Shown in pieces: positions 14,127 to 22,584 of a stretch of 30,057 nt of DNA; position 1 is the first letter of the stretch; every line of letters begins with the position of its first letter. Source of the stretch: a virus. The stretch covers positions 1 through 30,057 of the IMG/VR virus record IMGVR_UViG_3300030294_000130; one strand, given 5' to 3'. Under the pieces are notes generated by a model, which was not told the DNA's origin, searched no databases, and worked only from the letters and a program-made list of their open reading frames with translations. A program made the position numbers and the translations under genes.

Positions 14127-15487
14127 ATCTAATCCTCCTTGCTTTTACTGCTTCTAATAATGCTGCTTGTCCAGCATCCTTTCTTTCAAGGGCTTTCATG
14201 ACATCCTCATCCACGGTACCTTCAGTTATCAGGTGATGAATAATTACTCCTTTTTGCTGCCCTTGTCTGTACAATCTTGCATTTGCTTGTTGATATAATT
14301 CCAGGCTCCAATTAAGTCCAAACCAAACAATTACATTGCCACCTGCTTGTATGTTAAGTCCATGTCCAACACTCGCTGGATGCGCTAACAGAAGTCTTAT
14401 TTTCCCTTCGTTCCAATCGCTTATGTCTTCAGAGGTTTCAAGTGTTCTTGGTTTCAATTCTTTAAAATGTTTCTTCAATCTGTCAAAGTCATGTCTGAAA
14501 TTATAAAACACAAGTACTGGATCCGGATTGAATTCCAGAATTTCTTCCAGGGCTTCAAGTTTTCGATCATGAATTTCAATCGATTTTCCATTACTGTCAT
14601 ATACAGCTCCATTGGCCATCTGCAGTAATTTGTTTGACACTGTTGCTGCAGTTAATGCAATTACACTGCTGTCTTCATCTATCTGCATGAGTTGTTCTTT
14701 TTCAAAGTCATCATATTTTTTCTTCTCAGATGCAGAAAGCTTAACGCTAATTACGTTATCAATTCTTTCAGGAAGTGTAAGATAATCAGTTGCAGACATG
14801 CTAATACATATATCTGATATTTTATTTTGTATTGCCTCTTCAGCTCCGGGCTTTAAATCCCAATCAAATACCGTATAACCATTTCGTCTGCCCGGTGTAA
14901 AATATCTTTCTCTAAATCCGGTAATTGTTTTACCCAGCCTTTCTCCCCGATCAAGTAAATATAGTTCTGGCCATAAATCAAGATATCCATTTGGTGCAGG
15001 CGTTCCTGTAAGCCCTATAACTCTTTTCACAAGGGGCATTATAACTTTAAGTGCTTTAAATCTTTGCGAACTGCTTGATTTAAAGCTGGATAATTCATCT
15101 ATAACTATCATGTCAAATGGCCATTTCTTTAATACCCTAAAATAATCAATCAACCATTTGACATTTTCTCTATTGATGGCATATATGTCTGAATCCGTTT
15201 CAAGCCCTTCGATTCTTTGCTTCTCGGTACCCAGTACTTTTGAAACTCTCATGTGCTTTGTGTGATCCCACTTAACTGATTCTTTACTCCAGGTATCTTC
15301 TGCCACACGTTTAGGTGCTATAACTAATACCTTTGAAACTTCAAAACTGTTAAACATCAATTCGTTAATAACGCTTAATGTAACAACAGTCTTACCCTAA
15401 GCCCATATCTAAGAAAATACCTGCTCTTGGGGTTTTAATAATAAAGTCATGTGCGGTTTTCTGATATTCATGTGGTTTAAATAACAT
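14107..15487 (-). pseudogene. SNF2-type DEAD/DEAH helicase, frameshifted inside the Walker A motif
   Basis: Two frames joined by one base would give a 459-residue phage SNF2-family helicase. The first frame starts at the ATG 15485-15487 (MLFKPHEYQKTAHDFII) and reaches FLDMGLG, then a TAA at 15394-15392. Omitting the T at 15394 continues as KTVVTLSVINEL and on to the stop at 14107. The later frame has motif II VIDELSSF, motif III GLTGTPAPNG and motif VI QANARLYRQGQQKG. Ordered SNF2 motifs and family-like length show the parent gene was intact. The extra base splits the P-loop GLG-KT. It may be a mutation, a sequencing error, or +1 recoding at GGG UAA (Gly slipping to GGU). Without the shift, only a protein lacking the P-loop is made (428 codons, or from TTG near 15360). 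Confidence 0.85.
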
Positions 15488-15941
15488 TGGGCTTTTTCAC
15501 CTCCTCGTCGTGTTTCTTGTGCCATCTTGCATGCTCTGCCTGATTTCTAAAAATCATCAAATTATCAGGATCATTATTTCTCTTTTTTCCATTGATGTGA
15601 TGAACTACCTCTCCGGGTAATAATTTTCTGCCTAATTTGTTTTCAGCATTTAACCTATGCGTATGTATTCCAAATGTTTTTTCATAAGATTTTCCTTCAC
15701 CCGTCCCTAGTCTTGCTATCCTCAACTTTGTCCTCGTTTCAAAAGTCATTCTTTCGGGATTCAATCTCTTATTCATTTCTGATACATCAGGTCTTTTATG
15801 GATAGGCCTGTCTTCAGGATTAAATCTCTTTGATCTATAATTAGCCAGACACTGACGGCTGCAAAAATTATTTACTTTAATCTGTGACTGGTATCGAAGA
15901 ATCGTTTTACTGCACCACAAACAATTAATCTTTATTTTCAT
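15477..15941 (-). CDS. HNH endonuclease, homing-type
   Basis: The 154-residue protein has an N-terminal zinc ribbon (INCLWCSK, then NFCSRQCLANY; cysteines at 7, 10, 27, 31) and basic NUMOD-like repeats (KRPDVSEMNKRLNPERMTFE). The C-terminal HNH core reads LLPGEVVHHINGKKRNNDPDNLMIF followed by HARWHKKH. The pattern is that of free-standing phage homing endonucleases. AAAGGAG is 7 bases before the ATG. It overlaps the VRR-NUC gene by 17 bases and the helicase gene by 11, so it is wedged between two genes that often adjoin in related phages (from memory). Confidence 0.88.
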   Translation of the reverse strand: MKIKINCLWCSKTILRYQSQIKVNNFCSRQCLANYRSKRFNPEDRPIHKRPDVSEMNKRLNPERMTFETRTKLRIARLGTGEGKSYEKTFGIHTHRLNAENKLGRKLLPGEVVHHINGKKRNNDPDNLMIFRNQAEHARWHKKHDEEVKKPNVI

Positions 15942-16230
15942 TCTTCAACTCCTTTACAAAATCCTTTGCTTGATCCATACCTTTCACAATTCTTACATCT
16001 GCTCCAAGCTTCCCGTATCTTTCCCTTTGCCACTTCTGAATATTGGAAAGACTTCCCCAAGTAGCTTTAAGCTCTACAAAGTATATCTTTCCATTCGGCA
16101 TCACTATCAACCTGTCTGGCACACCTGGATTAGCCGGACTTACAAACTTATCCGCTATTCCACCCATCAACTTTATTTGATTGACGAGCCATTCTTCTAT
16201 TTTTGATTCTGCGGTTTTATCTTTAACCAA
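15925..16230 (-). CDS. VRR-NUC domain nuclease
   Basis: The 101-residue protein is a minimal VRR-NUC (PD-(D/E)XK superfamily) nuclease. An N-terminal helix (ESKIEEWLVNQIKLMGG) is followed by GVPDRLIVMPNGKIYFVELKA, with the acidic residue Asp39 and the E53-L-K55 catalytic pair. SNIQKWQRERYGKLGADVRIV follows, where Gln65 fits the conserved Q. VRR-NUC proteins cut branched or flap DNA during replication or recombination. It starts with TTG 5 bases after AGAGG. It lies immediately beyond the putative origin and is followed by the HNH and helicase genes. Confidence 0.9.
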   Translation of the reverse strand: MVKDKTAESKIEEWLVNQIKLMGGIADKFVSPANPGVPDRLIVMPNGKIYFVELKATWGSLSNIQKWQRERYGKLGADVRIVKGMDQAKDFVKELKNENKD

Positions 16231-16311
16231 TTAATCCTCTCCTTTAGGGGTGTAACTAGAAACTGTCTCGCACGCGTATGGGCATATATTGCGCTTTCGT
16301 GCATTATTACG

Positions 16312-16526
16312 CGCTTTTATTTATATGTATCTATCCTATTATTATAAATATAAATATTAGTTACCTTAGTTACCTTTAGTAGTTTTAGTAAGCAAATTAC
16401 TGACTTTTTAATGGTAACCACAGTGGTAATTAATTTCGTAACTAATTATTAGTTACTTTGACACCGTTTTGGAATTTTAGTTACCCTTTAATTAGTTACC
16501 CCACTTAATTACCTTATTGAGTTACC
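16312..16526. other. Iteron cluster with AT-rich tract: putative phage replication origin
   Basis: The 283-bp gap between primase-helicase and VRR-NUC genes holds TTAGTTACC four times on the plus strand: 16357-16365, 16366-16374 (in tandem), 16477-16485 and 16492-16500. Near copies are TTAGTTACT (16449-16457), TTAATTACC (16505-16513) and TGAGTTACC (16518-16526). The inverted pair GTAACTAA/TTAGTTAC lies at 16438-16456, and TGGTAA occurs at 16412 and 16424. The last near copies run into the 3' end of the primase-helicase gene. An almost pure A/T stretch (about 16319-16356) adjoins the first tandem copies, as an unwinding element would. Initiator binding is inferred. Confidence 0.65.
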
Positions 16527-18925
16527 CTTCGCCAGCCTTTTGCTGCTCCATATTTATTAAATTTCTTTGCGCCTTGCATCTTTTCCCAAGTATTAATTTT
16601 TGCCATTATCGCGGCTATTTCATTTGAATCCTGACGTTTAAGCGAACCTAGATCCCTACCAAAACATTCGTTCCATATTTCAGCTACGCATATTCGCTCT
16701 CTTAAAATAGTTCCTATCTGCGTTTCAAATTCATCATTACGAATAAATGCCCTGCGTTCAAATACGCTTCTGGATATCCAATCTTCGGGAAGCAAGATAT
16801 TAAGATATTCTTCAACAAGACCTTCTCTTTCATCAGATTCCATGGCTTCACGTTGCTCCCATTCAGCCAACTTGGATAATTCCTTATCAATAAAGAGCTC
16901 TTCTCCCTGTTCGTATAAAAACTTGATTTCCGCCCAAATCTGAACAATATCATTAACAGTTAAATTCCATACTTTTTTGGCAGTACTTCCAGGTACCTTC
17001 ACTGGCCAAAATCTTCTATTTCCTGTTGTATCTCGTAAATAGCCATTTTCTGCATTTGTGGTGCCTATAAATATGCACTGTCTCATATGTGGGACAGTTC
17101 TACGCCCAAATGCAGCCCTATAGATGTCATTTTGCTTTGATAAGAATCCTTTTAATGTATCAACTTCTGCTTTCTTAAGTCCTGCTAGCTCACCTATTTC
17201 AATAACCCAATAGCCCTGTAATTTTTCAGCCGCAGTCTTATCCTTTGTATCATTTAAATGCAGGCTGTCAGAAAACCAGTCACCACCAAGCTTTGATATT
17301 AAAGTGCTCTTACCTATGCCTTGTGGACCATTTAAAACAAGCATGGTATCAAACTTGCACCCTGGGTGCATAACTCTTGCTATAGCACCACACAATGTCT
17401 TCCTAGTAACAGCTCTTACGTATTCATTGTCTGTTGCACCCAGGTAATCAATTAGCAGCGTATCGACTCTTTCCACGCCATCCCATTCAGGAAGATTTTC
17501 TAAATATTCTCTGATTGGATGGTATGATCTATCATCCGTAACTCTTGTAACGGCCACGTCATAATTGATTTTTGAAAAGGTACCGTAACATTCATCTATG
17601 TAACAAATGAGTTGTGCATCGTCTGCATCTCTCCAAAACTTACTTGGATGCTTCCATGGAATATTTCCTATTACTTCGAGTCCATCGCTAAGCTGATTAA
17701 AAACGATCCCTTTAAGTCTTTCATCATTTCTTAATATTAGAGTTAAATTTTTAAGATTATTTTCAAGAAATCCTCTATTGTTGTATTCCAGTTTTGCAAG
17801 CCAATTTTCATCTTCTTCGATATCAAACTCTTCTTTAGCATTACTTAATTTTTCCTGTCCCAGCGTAAGCTTTGTATTATCATCACCTTGTATTAATTCA
17901 AGCATGCCCTTGTAACTAGGTAGCTTTGTACCTTCTGTATCACCGGCAACGTCTTCATCTAGATCTGCAAACTTATGAAGCCTAACAAGATCAAATGCAT
18001 TACAAAGCTTTCCACTCGCTGGATCAGTACCGTGATTACTATAAGCAAACTTTTCATCTTCATAGATTACAAGCCCTGCAGCTGTTGAACCACCTGAATA
18101 TGTATAGCGCCCTGGTATATCACATTTAAGATATGCATCCGGAATAAATTGATCTATTGCTTCAGGTATTGAATAAGTTCTACAAAAGGCTCCAATGAGT
18201 CCTGATTTCAAACAAGGATCTCCTTGCTTATCTGCTAACTTCTTTCTGCTTACAGCTGCTCTTGATGATTCCGGCCAAAAGCTTGTATCCGTCCAATCCC
18301 CATATTTACTGAGTATTTTATCAGCATTCATAAAGGGATTTTCTAAATACTTATAATAATATTGTCCATCTGCGCTGCAGCTTGGCCAGTACATCAATCT
18401 ACTAGGTTGGTATGTAGTATCATCAAAATAATCGATACCTGTTTCACTCGCTATCATTCTTGCAATGGCTTCGTATTCATCTGCAGATACTTCTCTATCT
18501 AATGGAATAAGCAATCTAAATCTAGGTGTATCAAGGCTATGCTTGTGTGTACTGTAAACACAGCAAGCATAATCTGCTAACATCTCTAAGGCATCAAAGA
18601 AATCAATGGGTGCAAAGTCCAGATCTAATGTAATTATCTGTCTGCATTGCACATTACCAGCTTTTCTGTGACCGTTCTTTAATGCTCCGCCAACGTAACC
18701 ACCTACATCTTTGATCTTGTCCTGATCAGTCTTACTCATTTTCTTATATTCCTGATAGGTCTCAGGAGTTATTACAGGAGTAGCAAGTTTGGCTACCAGG
18801 TTAGACCAAAGCATCTTTTTATTTTTCCAACTCTTTTCAAATCTGCTTTTTCCAGTTGATATGGCTACCTGGCCATCGTATTTAAGTTTAATTTTATATT
18901 CTTCAAGGTTGGCAACTTCTTTCAA
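16514..18925 (-). CDS. Primase-helicase, VirE/VapE type
   Basis: The 803-residue protein joins two modules. The N-terminal part (about 90-180) has QIITLDLDF (D101, D103), YSTHKHSLDTPRFRLLIPL and SRLMYWPS, matching the hhDhD and sxH motifs of archaeo-eukaryotic-type primases. The C-terminal part (about 470-650) is a VirE-type P-loop ATPase with WDGVERVDTLLIDYLG, Walker A GPQGIGKST (533-541), YWVIEIGELAGLKKAEVD and FIGTTNAENGYLRDTTGNRRFWPV. It would unwind and prime the origin lying just downstream. The start is TTG, 7 bases after GGAGG. The C-terminus has another ~150 residues of helical content, perhaps DNA-binding (EIWNECFGRDLGSLKRQDSNEIA). Confidence 0.92.
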   Translation of the reverse strand: MKEVANLEEYKIKLKYDGQVAISTGKSRFEKSWKNKKMLWSNLVAKLATPVITPETYQEYKKMSKTDQDKIKDVGGYVGGALKNGHRKAGNVQCRQIITLDLDFAPIDFFDALEMLADYACCVYSTHKHSLDTPRFRLLIPLDREVSADEYEAIARMIASETGIDYFDDTTYQPSRLMYWPSCSADGQYYYKYLENPFMNADKILSKYGDWTDTSFWPESSRAAVSRKKLADKQGDPCLKSGLIGAFCRTYSIPEAIDQFIPDAYLKCDIPGRYTYSGGSTAAGLVIYEDEKFAYSNHGTDPASGKLCNAFDLVRLHKFADLDEDVAGDTEGTKLPSYKGMLELIQGDDNTKLTLGQEKLSNAKEEFDIEEDENWLAKLEYNNRGFLENNLKNLTLILRNDERLKGIVFNQLSDGLEVIGNIPWKHPSKFWRDADDAQLICYIDECYGTFSKINYDVAVTRVTDDRSYHPIREYLENLPEWDGVERVDTLLIDYLGATDNEYVRAVTRKTLCGAIARVMHPGCKFDTMLVLNGPQGIGKSTLISKLGGDWFSDSLHLNDTKDKTAAEKLQGYWVIEIGELAGLKKAEVDTLKGFLSKQNDIYRAAFGRRTVPHMRQCIFIGTTNAENGYLRDTTGNRRFWPVKVPGSTAKKVWNLTVNDIVQIWAEIKFLYEQGEELFIDKELSKLAEWEQREAMESDEREGLVEEYLNILLPEDWISRSVFERRAFIRNDEFETQIGTILRERICVAEIWNECFGRDLGSLKRQDSNEIAAIMAKINTWEKMQGAKKFNKYGAAKGWRRVTQ

Positions 18926-18948
18926 GCGTCTGCCTCCTTCCTATTATT

Positions 18949-19212
18949 TTAAGTTCTTTTCATATCTTTTAATGCCTTTTGAAACTCTGTGTTTGGTATC
19001 GCAGGTGCACCAAAGAATTTTAATGTTTTCTTAAGACATTCTAAACATAGATGTTTATCTTCCACCAACTCAAAGAGTTCATCCGATACTTCATCGGGAA
19101 TACCAAATGTAGATTCTCCGTCTGCATCCAGCACGACAGGTACAATTGTATAAATCCACTTATCATCTATTTGTTTTCCGCATCTATTACATACATAATT
19201 AATCACTTTCAT
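18949..19212 (-). CDS. Hypothetical 87-aa protein with a zinc-ribbon-like N-terminus
   Basis: I take the ATG at 19212, 5 bases after AGGTGA, rather than longer frames running back into the methyltransferase gene. The product begins MKVINYVCNRCGKQID (Cys8, Cys11) and later has KHLCLECLKKTLKFFGAP. The CxxC...CxxC spacing fits a small zinc ribbon. No family is recognised; such proteins often accompany phage replication genes. Its start lies within the second copy of a 23-bp direct repeat that also spans the polymerase/methyltransferase junction. Confidence 0.75.
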   Translation of the reverse strand: MKVINYVCNRCGKQIDDKWIYTIVPVVLDADGESTFGIPDEVSDELFELVEDKHLCLECLKKTLKFFGAPAIPNTEFQKALKDMKRT

Positions 19213-19232
19213 ATACTCACCTAGTCTTTCTT
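19210..19232. repeat. Direct repeat copy 2 (methyltransferase 3' junction)
   Basis: This 23-bp stretch covers the end of the methyltransferase gene and the start of the next. It matches 19677-19699 at 22 of 23 positions (C instead of T at the seventh). On the minus strand the shared core is AAGAAAGACTAGGTGA followed by TATATG, so it contains codons for KKD, the stop, a ribosome site and the next ATG. Confidence 0.8.
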
Positions 19233-19679
19233 CATAAATACTAACCAATGTGTTTTTTGTCTTTTTTGTCCGAATAATGGTTTTTGTGGTGCGCACTTTA
19301 AAACGTCTTTTAACGGAATCTGTGTCTCGTTCCATTTGAATACCAAAGTACCATTGGGTTTTAAAACTCGAAAGCATTCTTCAAAACCTCTTTTAATGTC
19401 ATCTGGCCAAGTTTCCTTTAATTCACCATATTGAGCTCTCATAATTGATTTTTTTCCTGCCCATCGTAGATGAGGTGGGTCGAACACTACCAGGTAAAAG
19501 GAATTGTCTGAAAACGGCATATATCTAAAGTCTCCTAACGTTGTTGGCTTTACACAAACATGTTTATCATATATGTCAAATTCCTCTTCACGAATATCCA
19601 TGAATTCCACATCCACGTTTTCTTTATCAAAATAAAACATTCGGCTACCACAACACGCATCAAGAATTGGTTTCATCAT
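19221..19679 (-). CDS. Class I SAM-dependent methyltransferase (DPPH motif), probable DNA methyltransferase
   Basis: The 152-residue protein has a SAM-binding motif LDACCGSRMFYFD (6-18) and a motif IV FDPPH (66-70), the place of the (D/N/S)PP(Y/F/W/H) catalytic motif of amino-methyltransferases. RVLKPNGTLVFKWNETQ (104-120) follows, like the later beta strands of the fold. With no target-recognition domain and such a small size, it is probably a phage orphan enzyme; N6-adenine or N4-cytosine DNA methylation is inferred, other substrates are possible. Both ends carry the same 23-bp repeat, suggesting it was inserted as a unit between polymerase and downstream gene. The start could be the first or second ATG. 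Confidence 0.82.
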   Translation of the reverse strand: MMKPILDACCGSRMFYFDKENVDVEFMDIREEEFDIYDKHVCVKPTTLGDFRYMPFSDNSFYLVVFDPPHLRWAGKKSIMRAQYGELKETWPDDIKRGFEECFRVLKPNGTLVFKWNETQIPLKDVLKCAPQKPLFGQKRQKTHWLVFMKKD

Positions 19680-19699
19680 ATATTCACCTAGTCTTTCTT
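19677..19699. repeat. Direct repeat copy 1 (polymerase/methyltransferase junction)
   Basis: This stretch covers the last codons (KKD-stop) of the polymerase gene and the start of the methyltransferase gene. It matches 19210-19232 at 22 of 23 positions. The repeat offset is 467 bp and the unit between contains exactly the methyltransferase gene. Confidence 0.8.
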
Positions 19700-21709
19700 A
19701 TAAAACGGAGTCTGATAGGTGTCACCCTTTAAAGGTAATCCTGGCGCCCATGAAATTGATTGACTCATAATGCCTGTAATTATTCCAGCCGCAGCTTCAT
19801 CCACGTTAGGAACATCAACTATCATTTCATCGTGCACGTGCATTACGATGTCATACCCTGCGGCTTCGACTCTCATCATGGCCACAGCCAAACAATCTCT
19901 TGCAACTGCTTGTACAATGTTTTCCACAAGCTTTCCACCATAGGTGTCTAACCGTCCCCATTTCTTAGTCGTTTGTTCAACTCCGGCATAGGTTATTGCA
20001 TCTTTACCCTTTGCATTTTCTTCTAATTTCGCATCATAGTAAGCAAGCTTTCTTCCACCAGGTAGCTGGATAAATAAAATATGGTTTATATAACTAAAGG
20101 AAAGTCCGTACTGAATCTTGACCGTTCTGTGCTCCTGTATACAAGTTTTTGCAGCCGCCTCAACTATGTACCAAAATTTACATATCTTAGGATTTGCGGC
20201 TCTCCAGTTGCTTACAAGCATTGGTATTTCGTCATCGGGGATACTTCCGTCCTTGTCCATGACCTTTATAGCTCCGAAGCTTCCCTGGTACCCAAGTGCA
20301 AGCTCTGCGATTTTTCCCTGCTGTCTTAATTTAGATCCTTTTTTAATGCTATCTAGTGGCACATGAAACATCTGACTAGCTGAAGCTTCATATATCTTTC
20401 CATGAGTATTAAAAACGTCAAGTCGCCATTGCTCTCCTGCTAACCAAGCAATTACTCTTGCCTCAATCGCACTAAAATCTGAAACAATAAACCTGCAGTT
20501 CTCGCTGGCCACAAAAGCGGTTCTTATTAATTGGCTGAATACAAATGCTGTTTCACCGAAGGCCATTTCAACAATATCAAATTCTTTAGCAGCAACAAGC
20601 TCCCTTGCAAGATCAATGTCTGGTATCTTATTTTGTGGAAGGTTATGGACCTGTACAATTCTACCCGCCCAGCGCCCGGTCCTATTTGCCCCATAGAACT
20701 GTAAAATACCTCTGAGGCGACAATCGTGCCCTACTCCTATTTTCATTGCCTGGTACTTCTTTGTGGAAGTCTTACCAAGGGCTTGTCTGATCTGTAACAT
20801 GCGTTTAACTTTCCCCGCAGTTTCTTCCATTCCCTCTCTAATAGGATTTGTATCAATCCGGTCTAACATGACATTAACTGTATCTTTCGTAATCGATGTC
20901 ATAGGGCACTGCATCTTGCCCATCCACTCCTTTAATTGGGCCAAACTGTTAGGATTGGGAAGTCCTGTAATTTTCTTTGCTTCCATCATCAGCTTTTCTG
21001 TACTTATATCATCGTAGGCGATAATGCCCTCCACAAAATCAATATCAACTTTAATTCCTCTGTCGTTTGATCTCTGGTCAAAGCACCAAAGCTTATGTTC
21101 ATCATCAGTTATCTTATAAGGACTTAACTTCTCAAGTATGGCCTGCTCTGCAACAACATCTTGCTTACAGTAGCCTTTAAACAATTCCCATTTTTCAATA
21201 TCATGTGCCGGATAGTTTCTTATGCGTCCTTTATTAGTCTTTGTTGCCTTACATGGCTTACAGAAGAAATCTATCAGTGATTTACCCACTTTATCCTTAA
21301 CCTTATCAGCTGGAAGTCCTAGCGCCTCACCTACCTCACCAAGGCTTCTTGGAAGTCCAAGAGTTGCTGCGTGAACTGCAGTACAAAACCATTCTTCAGG
21401 TGGAATTGGTGTATCAAAGTACTTCGCTAAACAAGTTCTTTCAAAATTAGCATTGAATGCCGTTTTGATTACTTCCGGATCAATAAGAGCTTTCCAAAAT
21501 TCAGGATAGAACTCTTGTACAAAATGTAAATCCATTAACCTATTCTTTTCACCGCCATCGCATAGATCTATTATGTCTGTCTCACCATTTTCAAATTTAT
21601 AGCCAATGAGTAATATCTCAAAATCAGGCGCATCCACATATGCGTATACGCCTGATTCTCTGATATCAACACTGCTATAGGTTTCTATATCTATTGCAAG
21701 TGTTTTCAT
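19688..21709 (-). CDS. Family A DNA polymerase with 3'-5' exonuclease domain
   Basis: The 673-residue protein begins with the exonuclease motif AIDIET (D7, E9) and has YCKQDVVAE (Y180, D184) as Exo III. The polymerase part has RTGRWAGR (343-350), motif A SDFSAIEARVIAWLAGE (D411), motif B RQQGKIAELALGYQG (R462, K466, Y474) and motif C MHVHDEMIVDV (H626-D627-E628). It is the replicative polymerase of this phage. At the motif B position that is aromatic in Pol I and T7 polymerase the residue is Leu470, which I recall as usual in this phage clade. There is no 5' nuclease domain. The gene follows DUF2815 by 4 bases. Confidence 0.95.
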   Translation of the reverse strand: MKTLAIDIETYSSVDIRESGVYAYVDAPDFEILLIGYKFENGETDIIDLCDGGEKNRLMDLHFVQEFYPEFWKALIDPEVIKTAFNANFERTCLAKYFDTPIPPEEWFCTAVHAATLGLPRSLGEVGEALGLPADKVKDKVGKSLIDFFCKPCKATKTNKGRIRNYPAHDIEKWELFKGYCKQDVVAEQAILEKLSPYKITDDEHKLWCFDQRSNDRGIKVDIDFVEGIIAYDDISTEKLMMEAKKITGLPNPNSLAQLKEWMGKMQCPMTSITKDTVNVMLDRIDTNPIREGMEETAGKVKRMLQIRQALGKTSTKKYQAMKIGVGHDCRLRGILQFYGANRTGRWAGRIVQVHNLPQNKIPDIDLARELVAAKEFDIVEMAFGETAFVFSQLIRTAFVASENCRFIVSDFSAIEARVIAWLAGEQWRLDVFNTHGKIYEASASQMFHVPLDSIKKGSKLRQQGKIAELALGYQGSFGAIKVMDKDGSIPDDEIPMLVSNWRAANPKICKFWYIVEAAAKTCIQEHRTVKIQYGLSFSYINHILFIQLPGGRKLAYYDAKLEENAKGKDAITYAGVEQTTKKWGRLDTYGGKLVENIVQAVARDCLAVAMMRVEAAGYDIVMHVHDEMIVDVPNVDEAAAGIITGIMSQSISWAPGLPLKGDTYQTPFYKKD

Positions 21710-21713
21710 ATGT

Positions 21714-22283
21714 TTAACCTAACATTGCATCAACGTCATCATCTTCAAATTCTTCTGAGAAGTCATCTTCAGCAGATTGTCTAGCACCACCAAGAGGCTC
21801 ACCATCCGTAATCTTTTGGATGTTGTTAAGACCTACAGCAACTCCTTTACTACCATTTGAGTTATAAGGAAAGAAATTAATACTAGCTCGTCCAAAACAA
21901 CCGCTATAAACTTCTGTTGGATCTAAAATTTCATTTCTGAAATTATCAATAATGCCAGGCTTCTGATTACTATTAGCATTGAGAAAATACATACCAACAT
22001 ACTCTTCAGCTTCATCAGCTCTTTCACCATCACCGTCACGAAGAGGCAATTTTAAGTTAGCTGGAAGCTTACCACCCCATTTATCTGCGACGCCTTGTTT
22101 CTTTGCTGCTTCAATAGCTGCTTTGATTTTTGTAAGAGTAGCTTTGTCATTCTTTGGAATTAATAAGCAGATGCTGAACTTTTCATCTTGACCTGTCTGA
22201 AAGCTTCTTGCCTTAAATACATTTACGTAAGAAAATCTTACCTTTCCTGTTACTACCTTTGTTATGTTTTCTGTTTTTGCCAT
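21714..22283 (-). CDS. DUF2815 family protein, ssDNA-binding-like
   Basis: The 189-residue protein has the DUF2815 pattern: VRFSYVNVFKARSFQTGQDEKFSICLLIPKND near the start, LPLRDGDGER in the middle and SGCFGRASINFFPYNSNGSKGVAVGLNNIQKI toward the end. It finishes with a very acidic tail (DDFSEEFEDDDVDAMLG), like the acidic tails of SSB and T7 gp2.5 that contact other replication proteins. The role as a single-stranded DNA-binding protein for the adjoining polymerase is inferred from this and from the DUF2800-DUF2815-polymerase gene order seen in many Bacillota phages. AGGAGG precedes the ATG. Confidence 0.87.
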   Translation of the reverse strand: MAKTENITKVVTGKVRFSYVNVFKARSFQTGQDEKFSICLLIPKNDKATLTKIKAAIEAAKKQGVADKWGGKLPANLKLPLRDGDGERADEAEEYVGMYFLNANSNQKPGIIDNFRNEILDPTEVYSGCFGRASINFFPYNSNGSKGVAVGLNNIQKITDGEPLGGARQSAEDDFSEEFEDDDVDAMLG

Positions 22284-22284
22284 A

Positions 22285-22584
22285 TTAATGGTCCTCCTTT
22301 AAAATTAAATCAATTATGTGTTTCCAGTTACAATGCTCTATCTCTGGCCGAATACTTTCATCGTCCGTAATAAAAACCCTAGCACCCGTAGTTAAATCAC
22401 CTAAATCTATGCAACTTACTTTTGCGCTAGGTAGCAGCAAAGCTTTTATAGCCTCGTCAAGGCTTTTAGCCTCTTTTACTTTAATATAGATATCACTATC
22501 CTTTATTCCCTTAACATAGCGCCTAATTAATGCCATGTTTAAAGGATTTGAATCAGGGTGTAATTTCCTCTGCAAAATCGTCAT
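22285..22584 (-). CDS. Hypothetical 99-aa protein between DUF2800 and DUF2815
   Basis: No family is recognised. The protein has an N-terminal helix (MALIRRYVKGIKDSD), an alternating segment (LPSAKVSCIDLGDLTTGARVFITDDE) and ends HCNWKHIIDLILKEDH. The start is unclear: the first ATG (22584) lies 32 bases inside the DUF2800 gene and a second ATG at 22536 follows that gene's stop; neither has a good ribosome site, so re-initiation after DUF2800 is likely. The stop is 1 base before the DUF2815 start region. Its place suggests a part in replication or recombination, without direct evidence. Confidence 0.7.
   Translation of the reverse strand: MTILQRKLHPDSNPLNMALIRRYVKGIKDSDIYIKVKEAKSLDEAIKALLLPSAKVSCIDLGDLTTGARVFITDDESIRPEIEHCNWKHIIDLILKEDH

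Noticed and set aside
16231-16513. Possible CRISPR array, suggested by repeated TTAGTTACC units
   Set aside because: Units are 9 bp and irregularly spaced, without uniform spacers; they fit iterons, not a CRISPR array.
18949-19377. 142-codon frame running from inside the methyltransferase gene into the zinc-ribbon gene
   Set aside because: The first 55 codons lie within the methyltransferase coding sequence in another frame; the ribosome site and natural start are at 19212.
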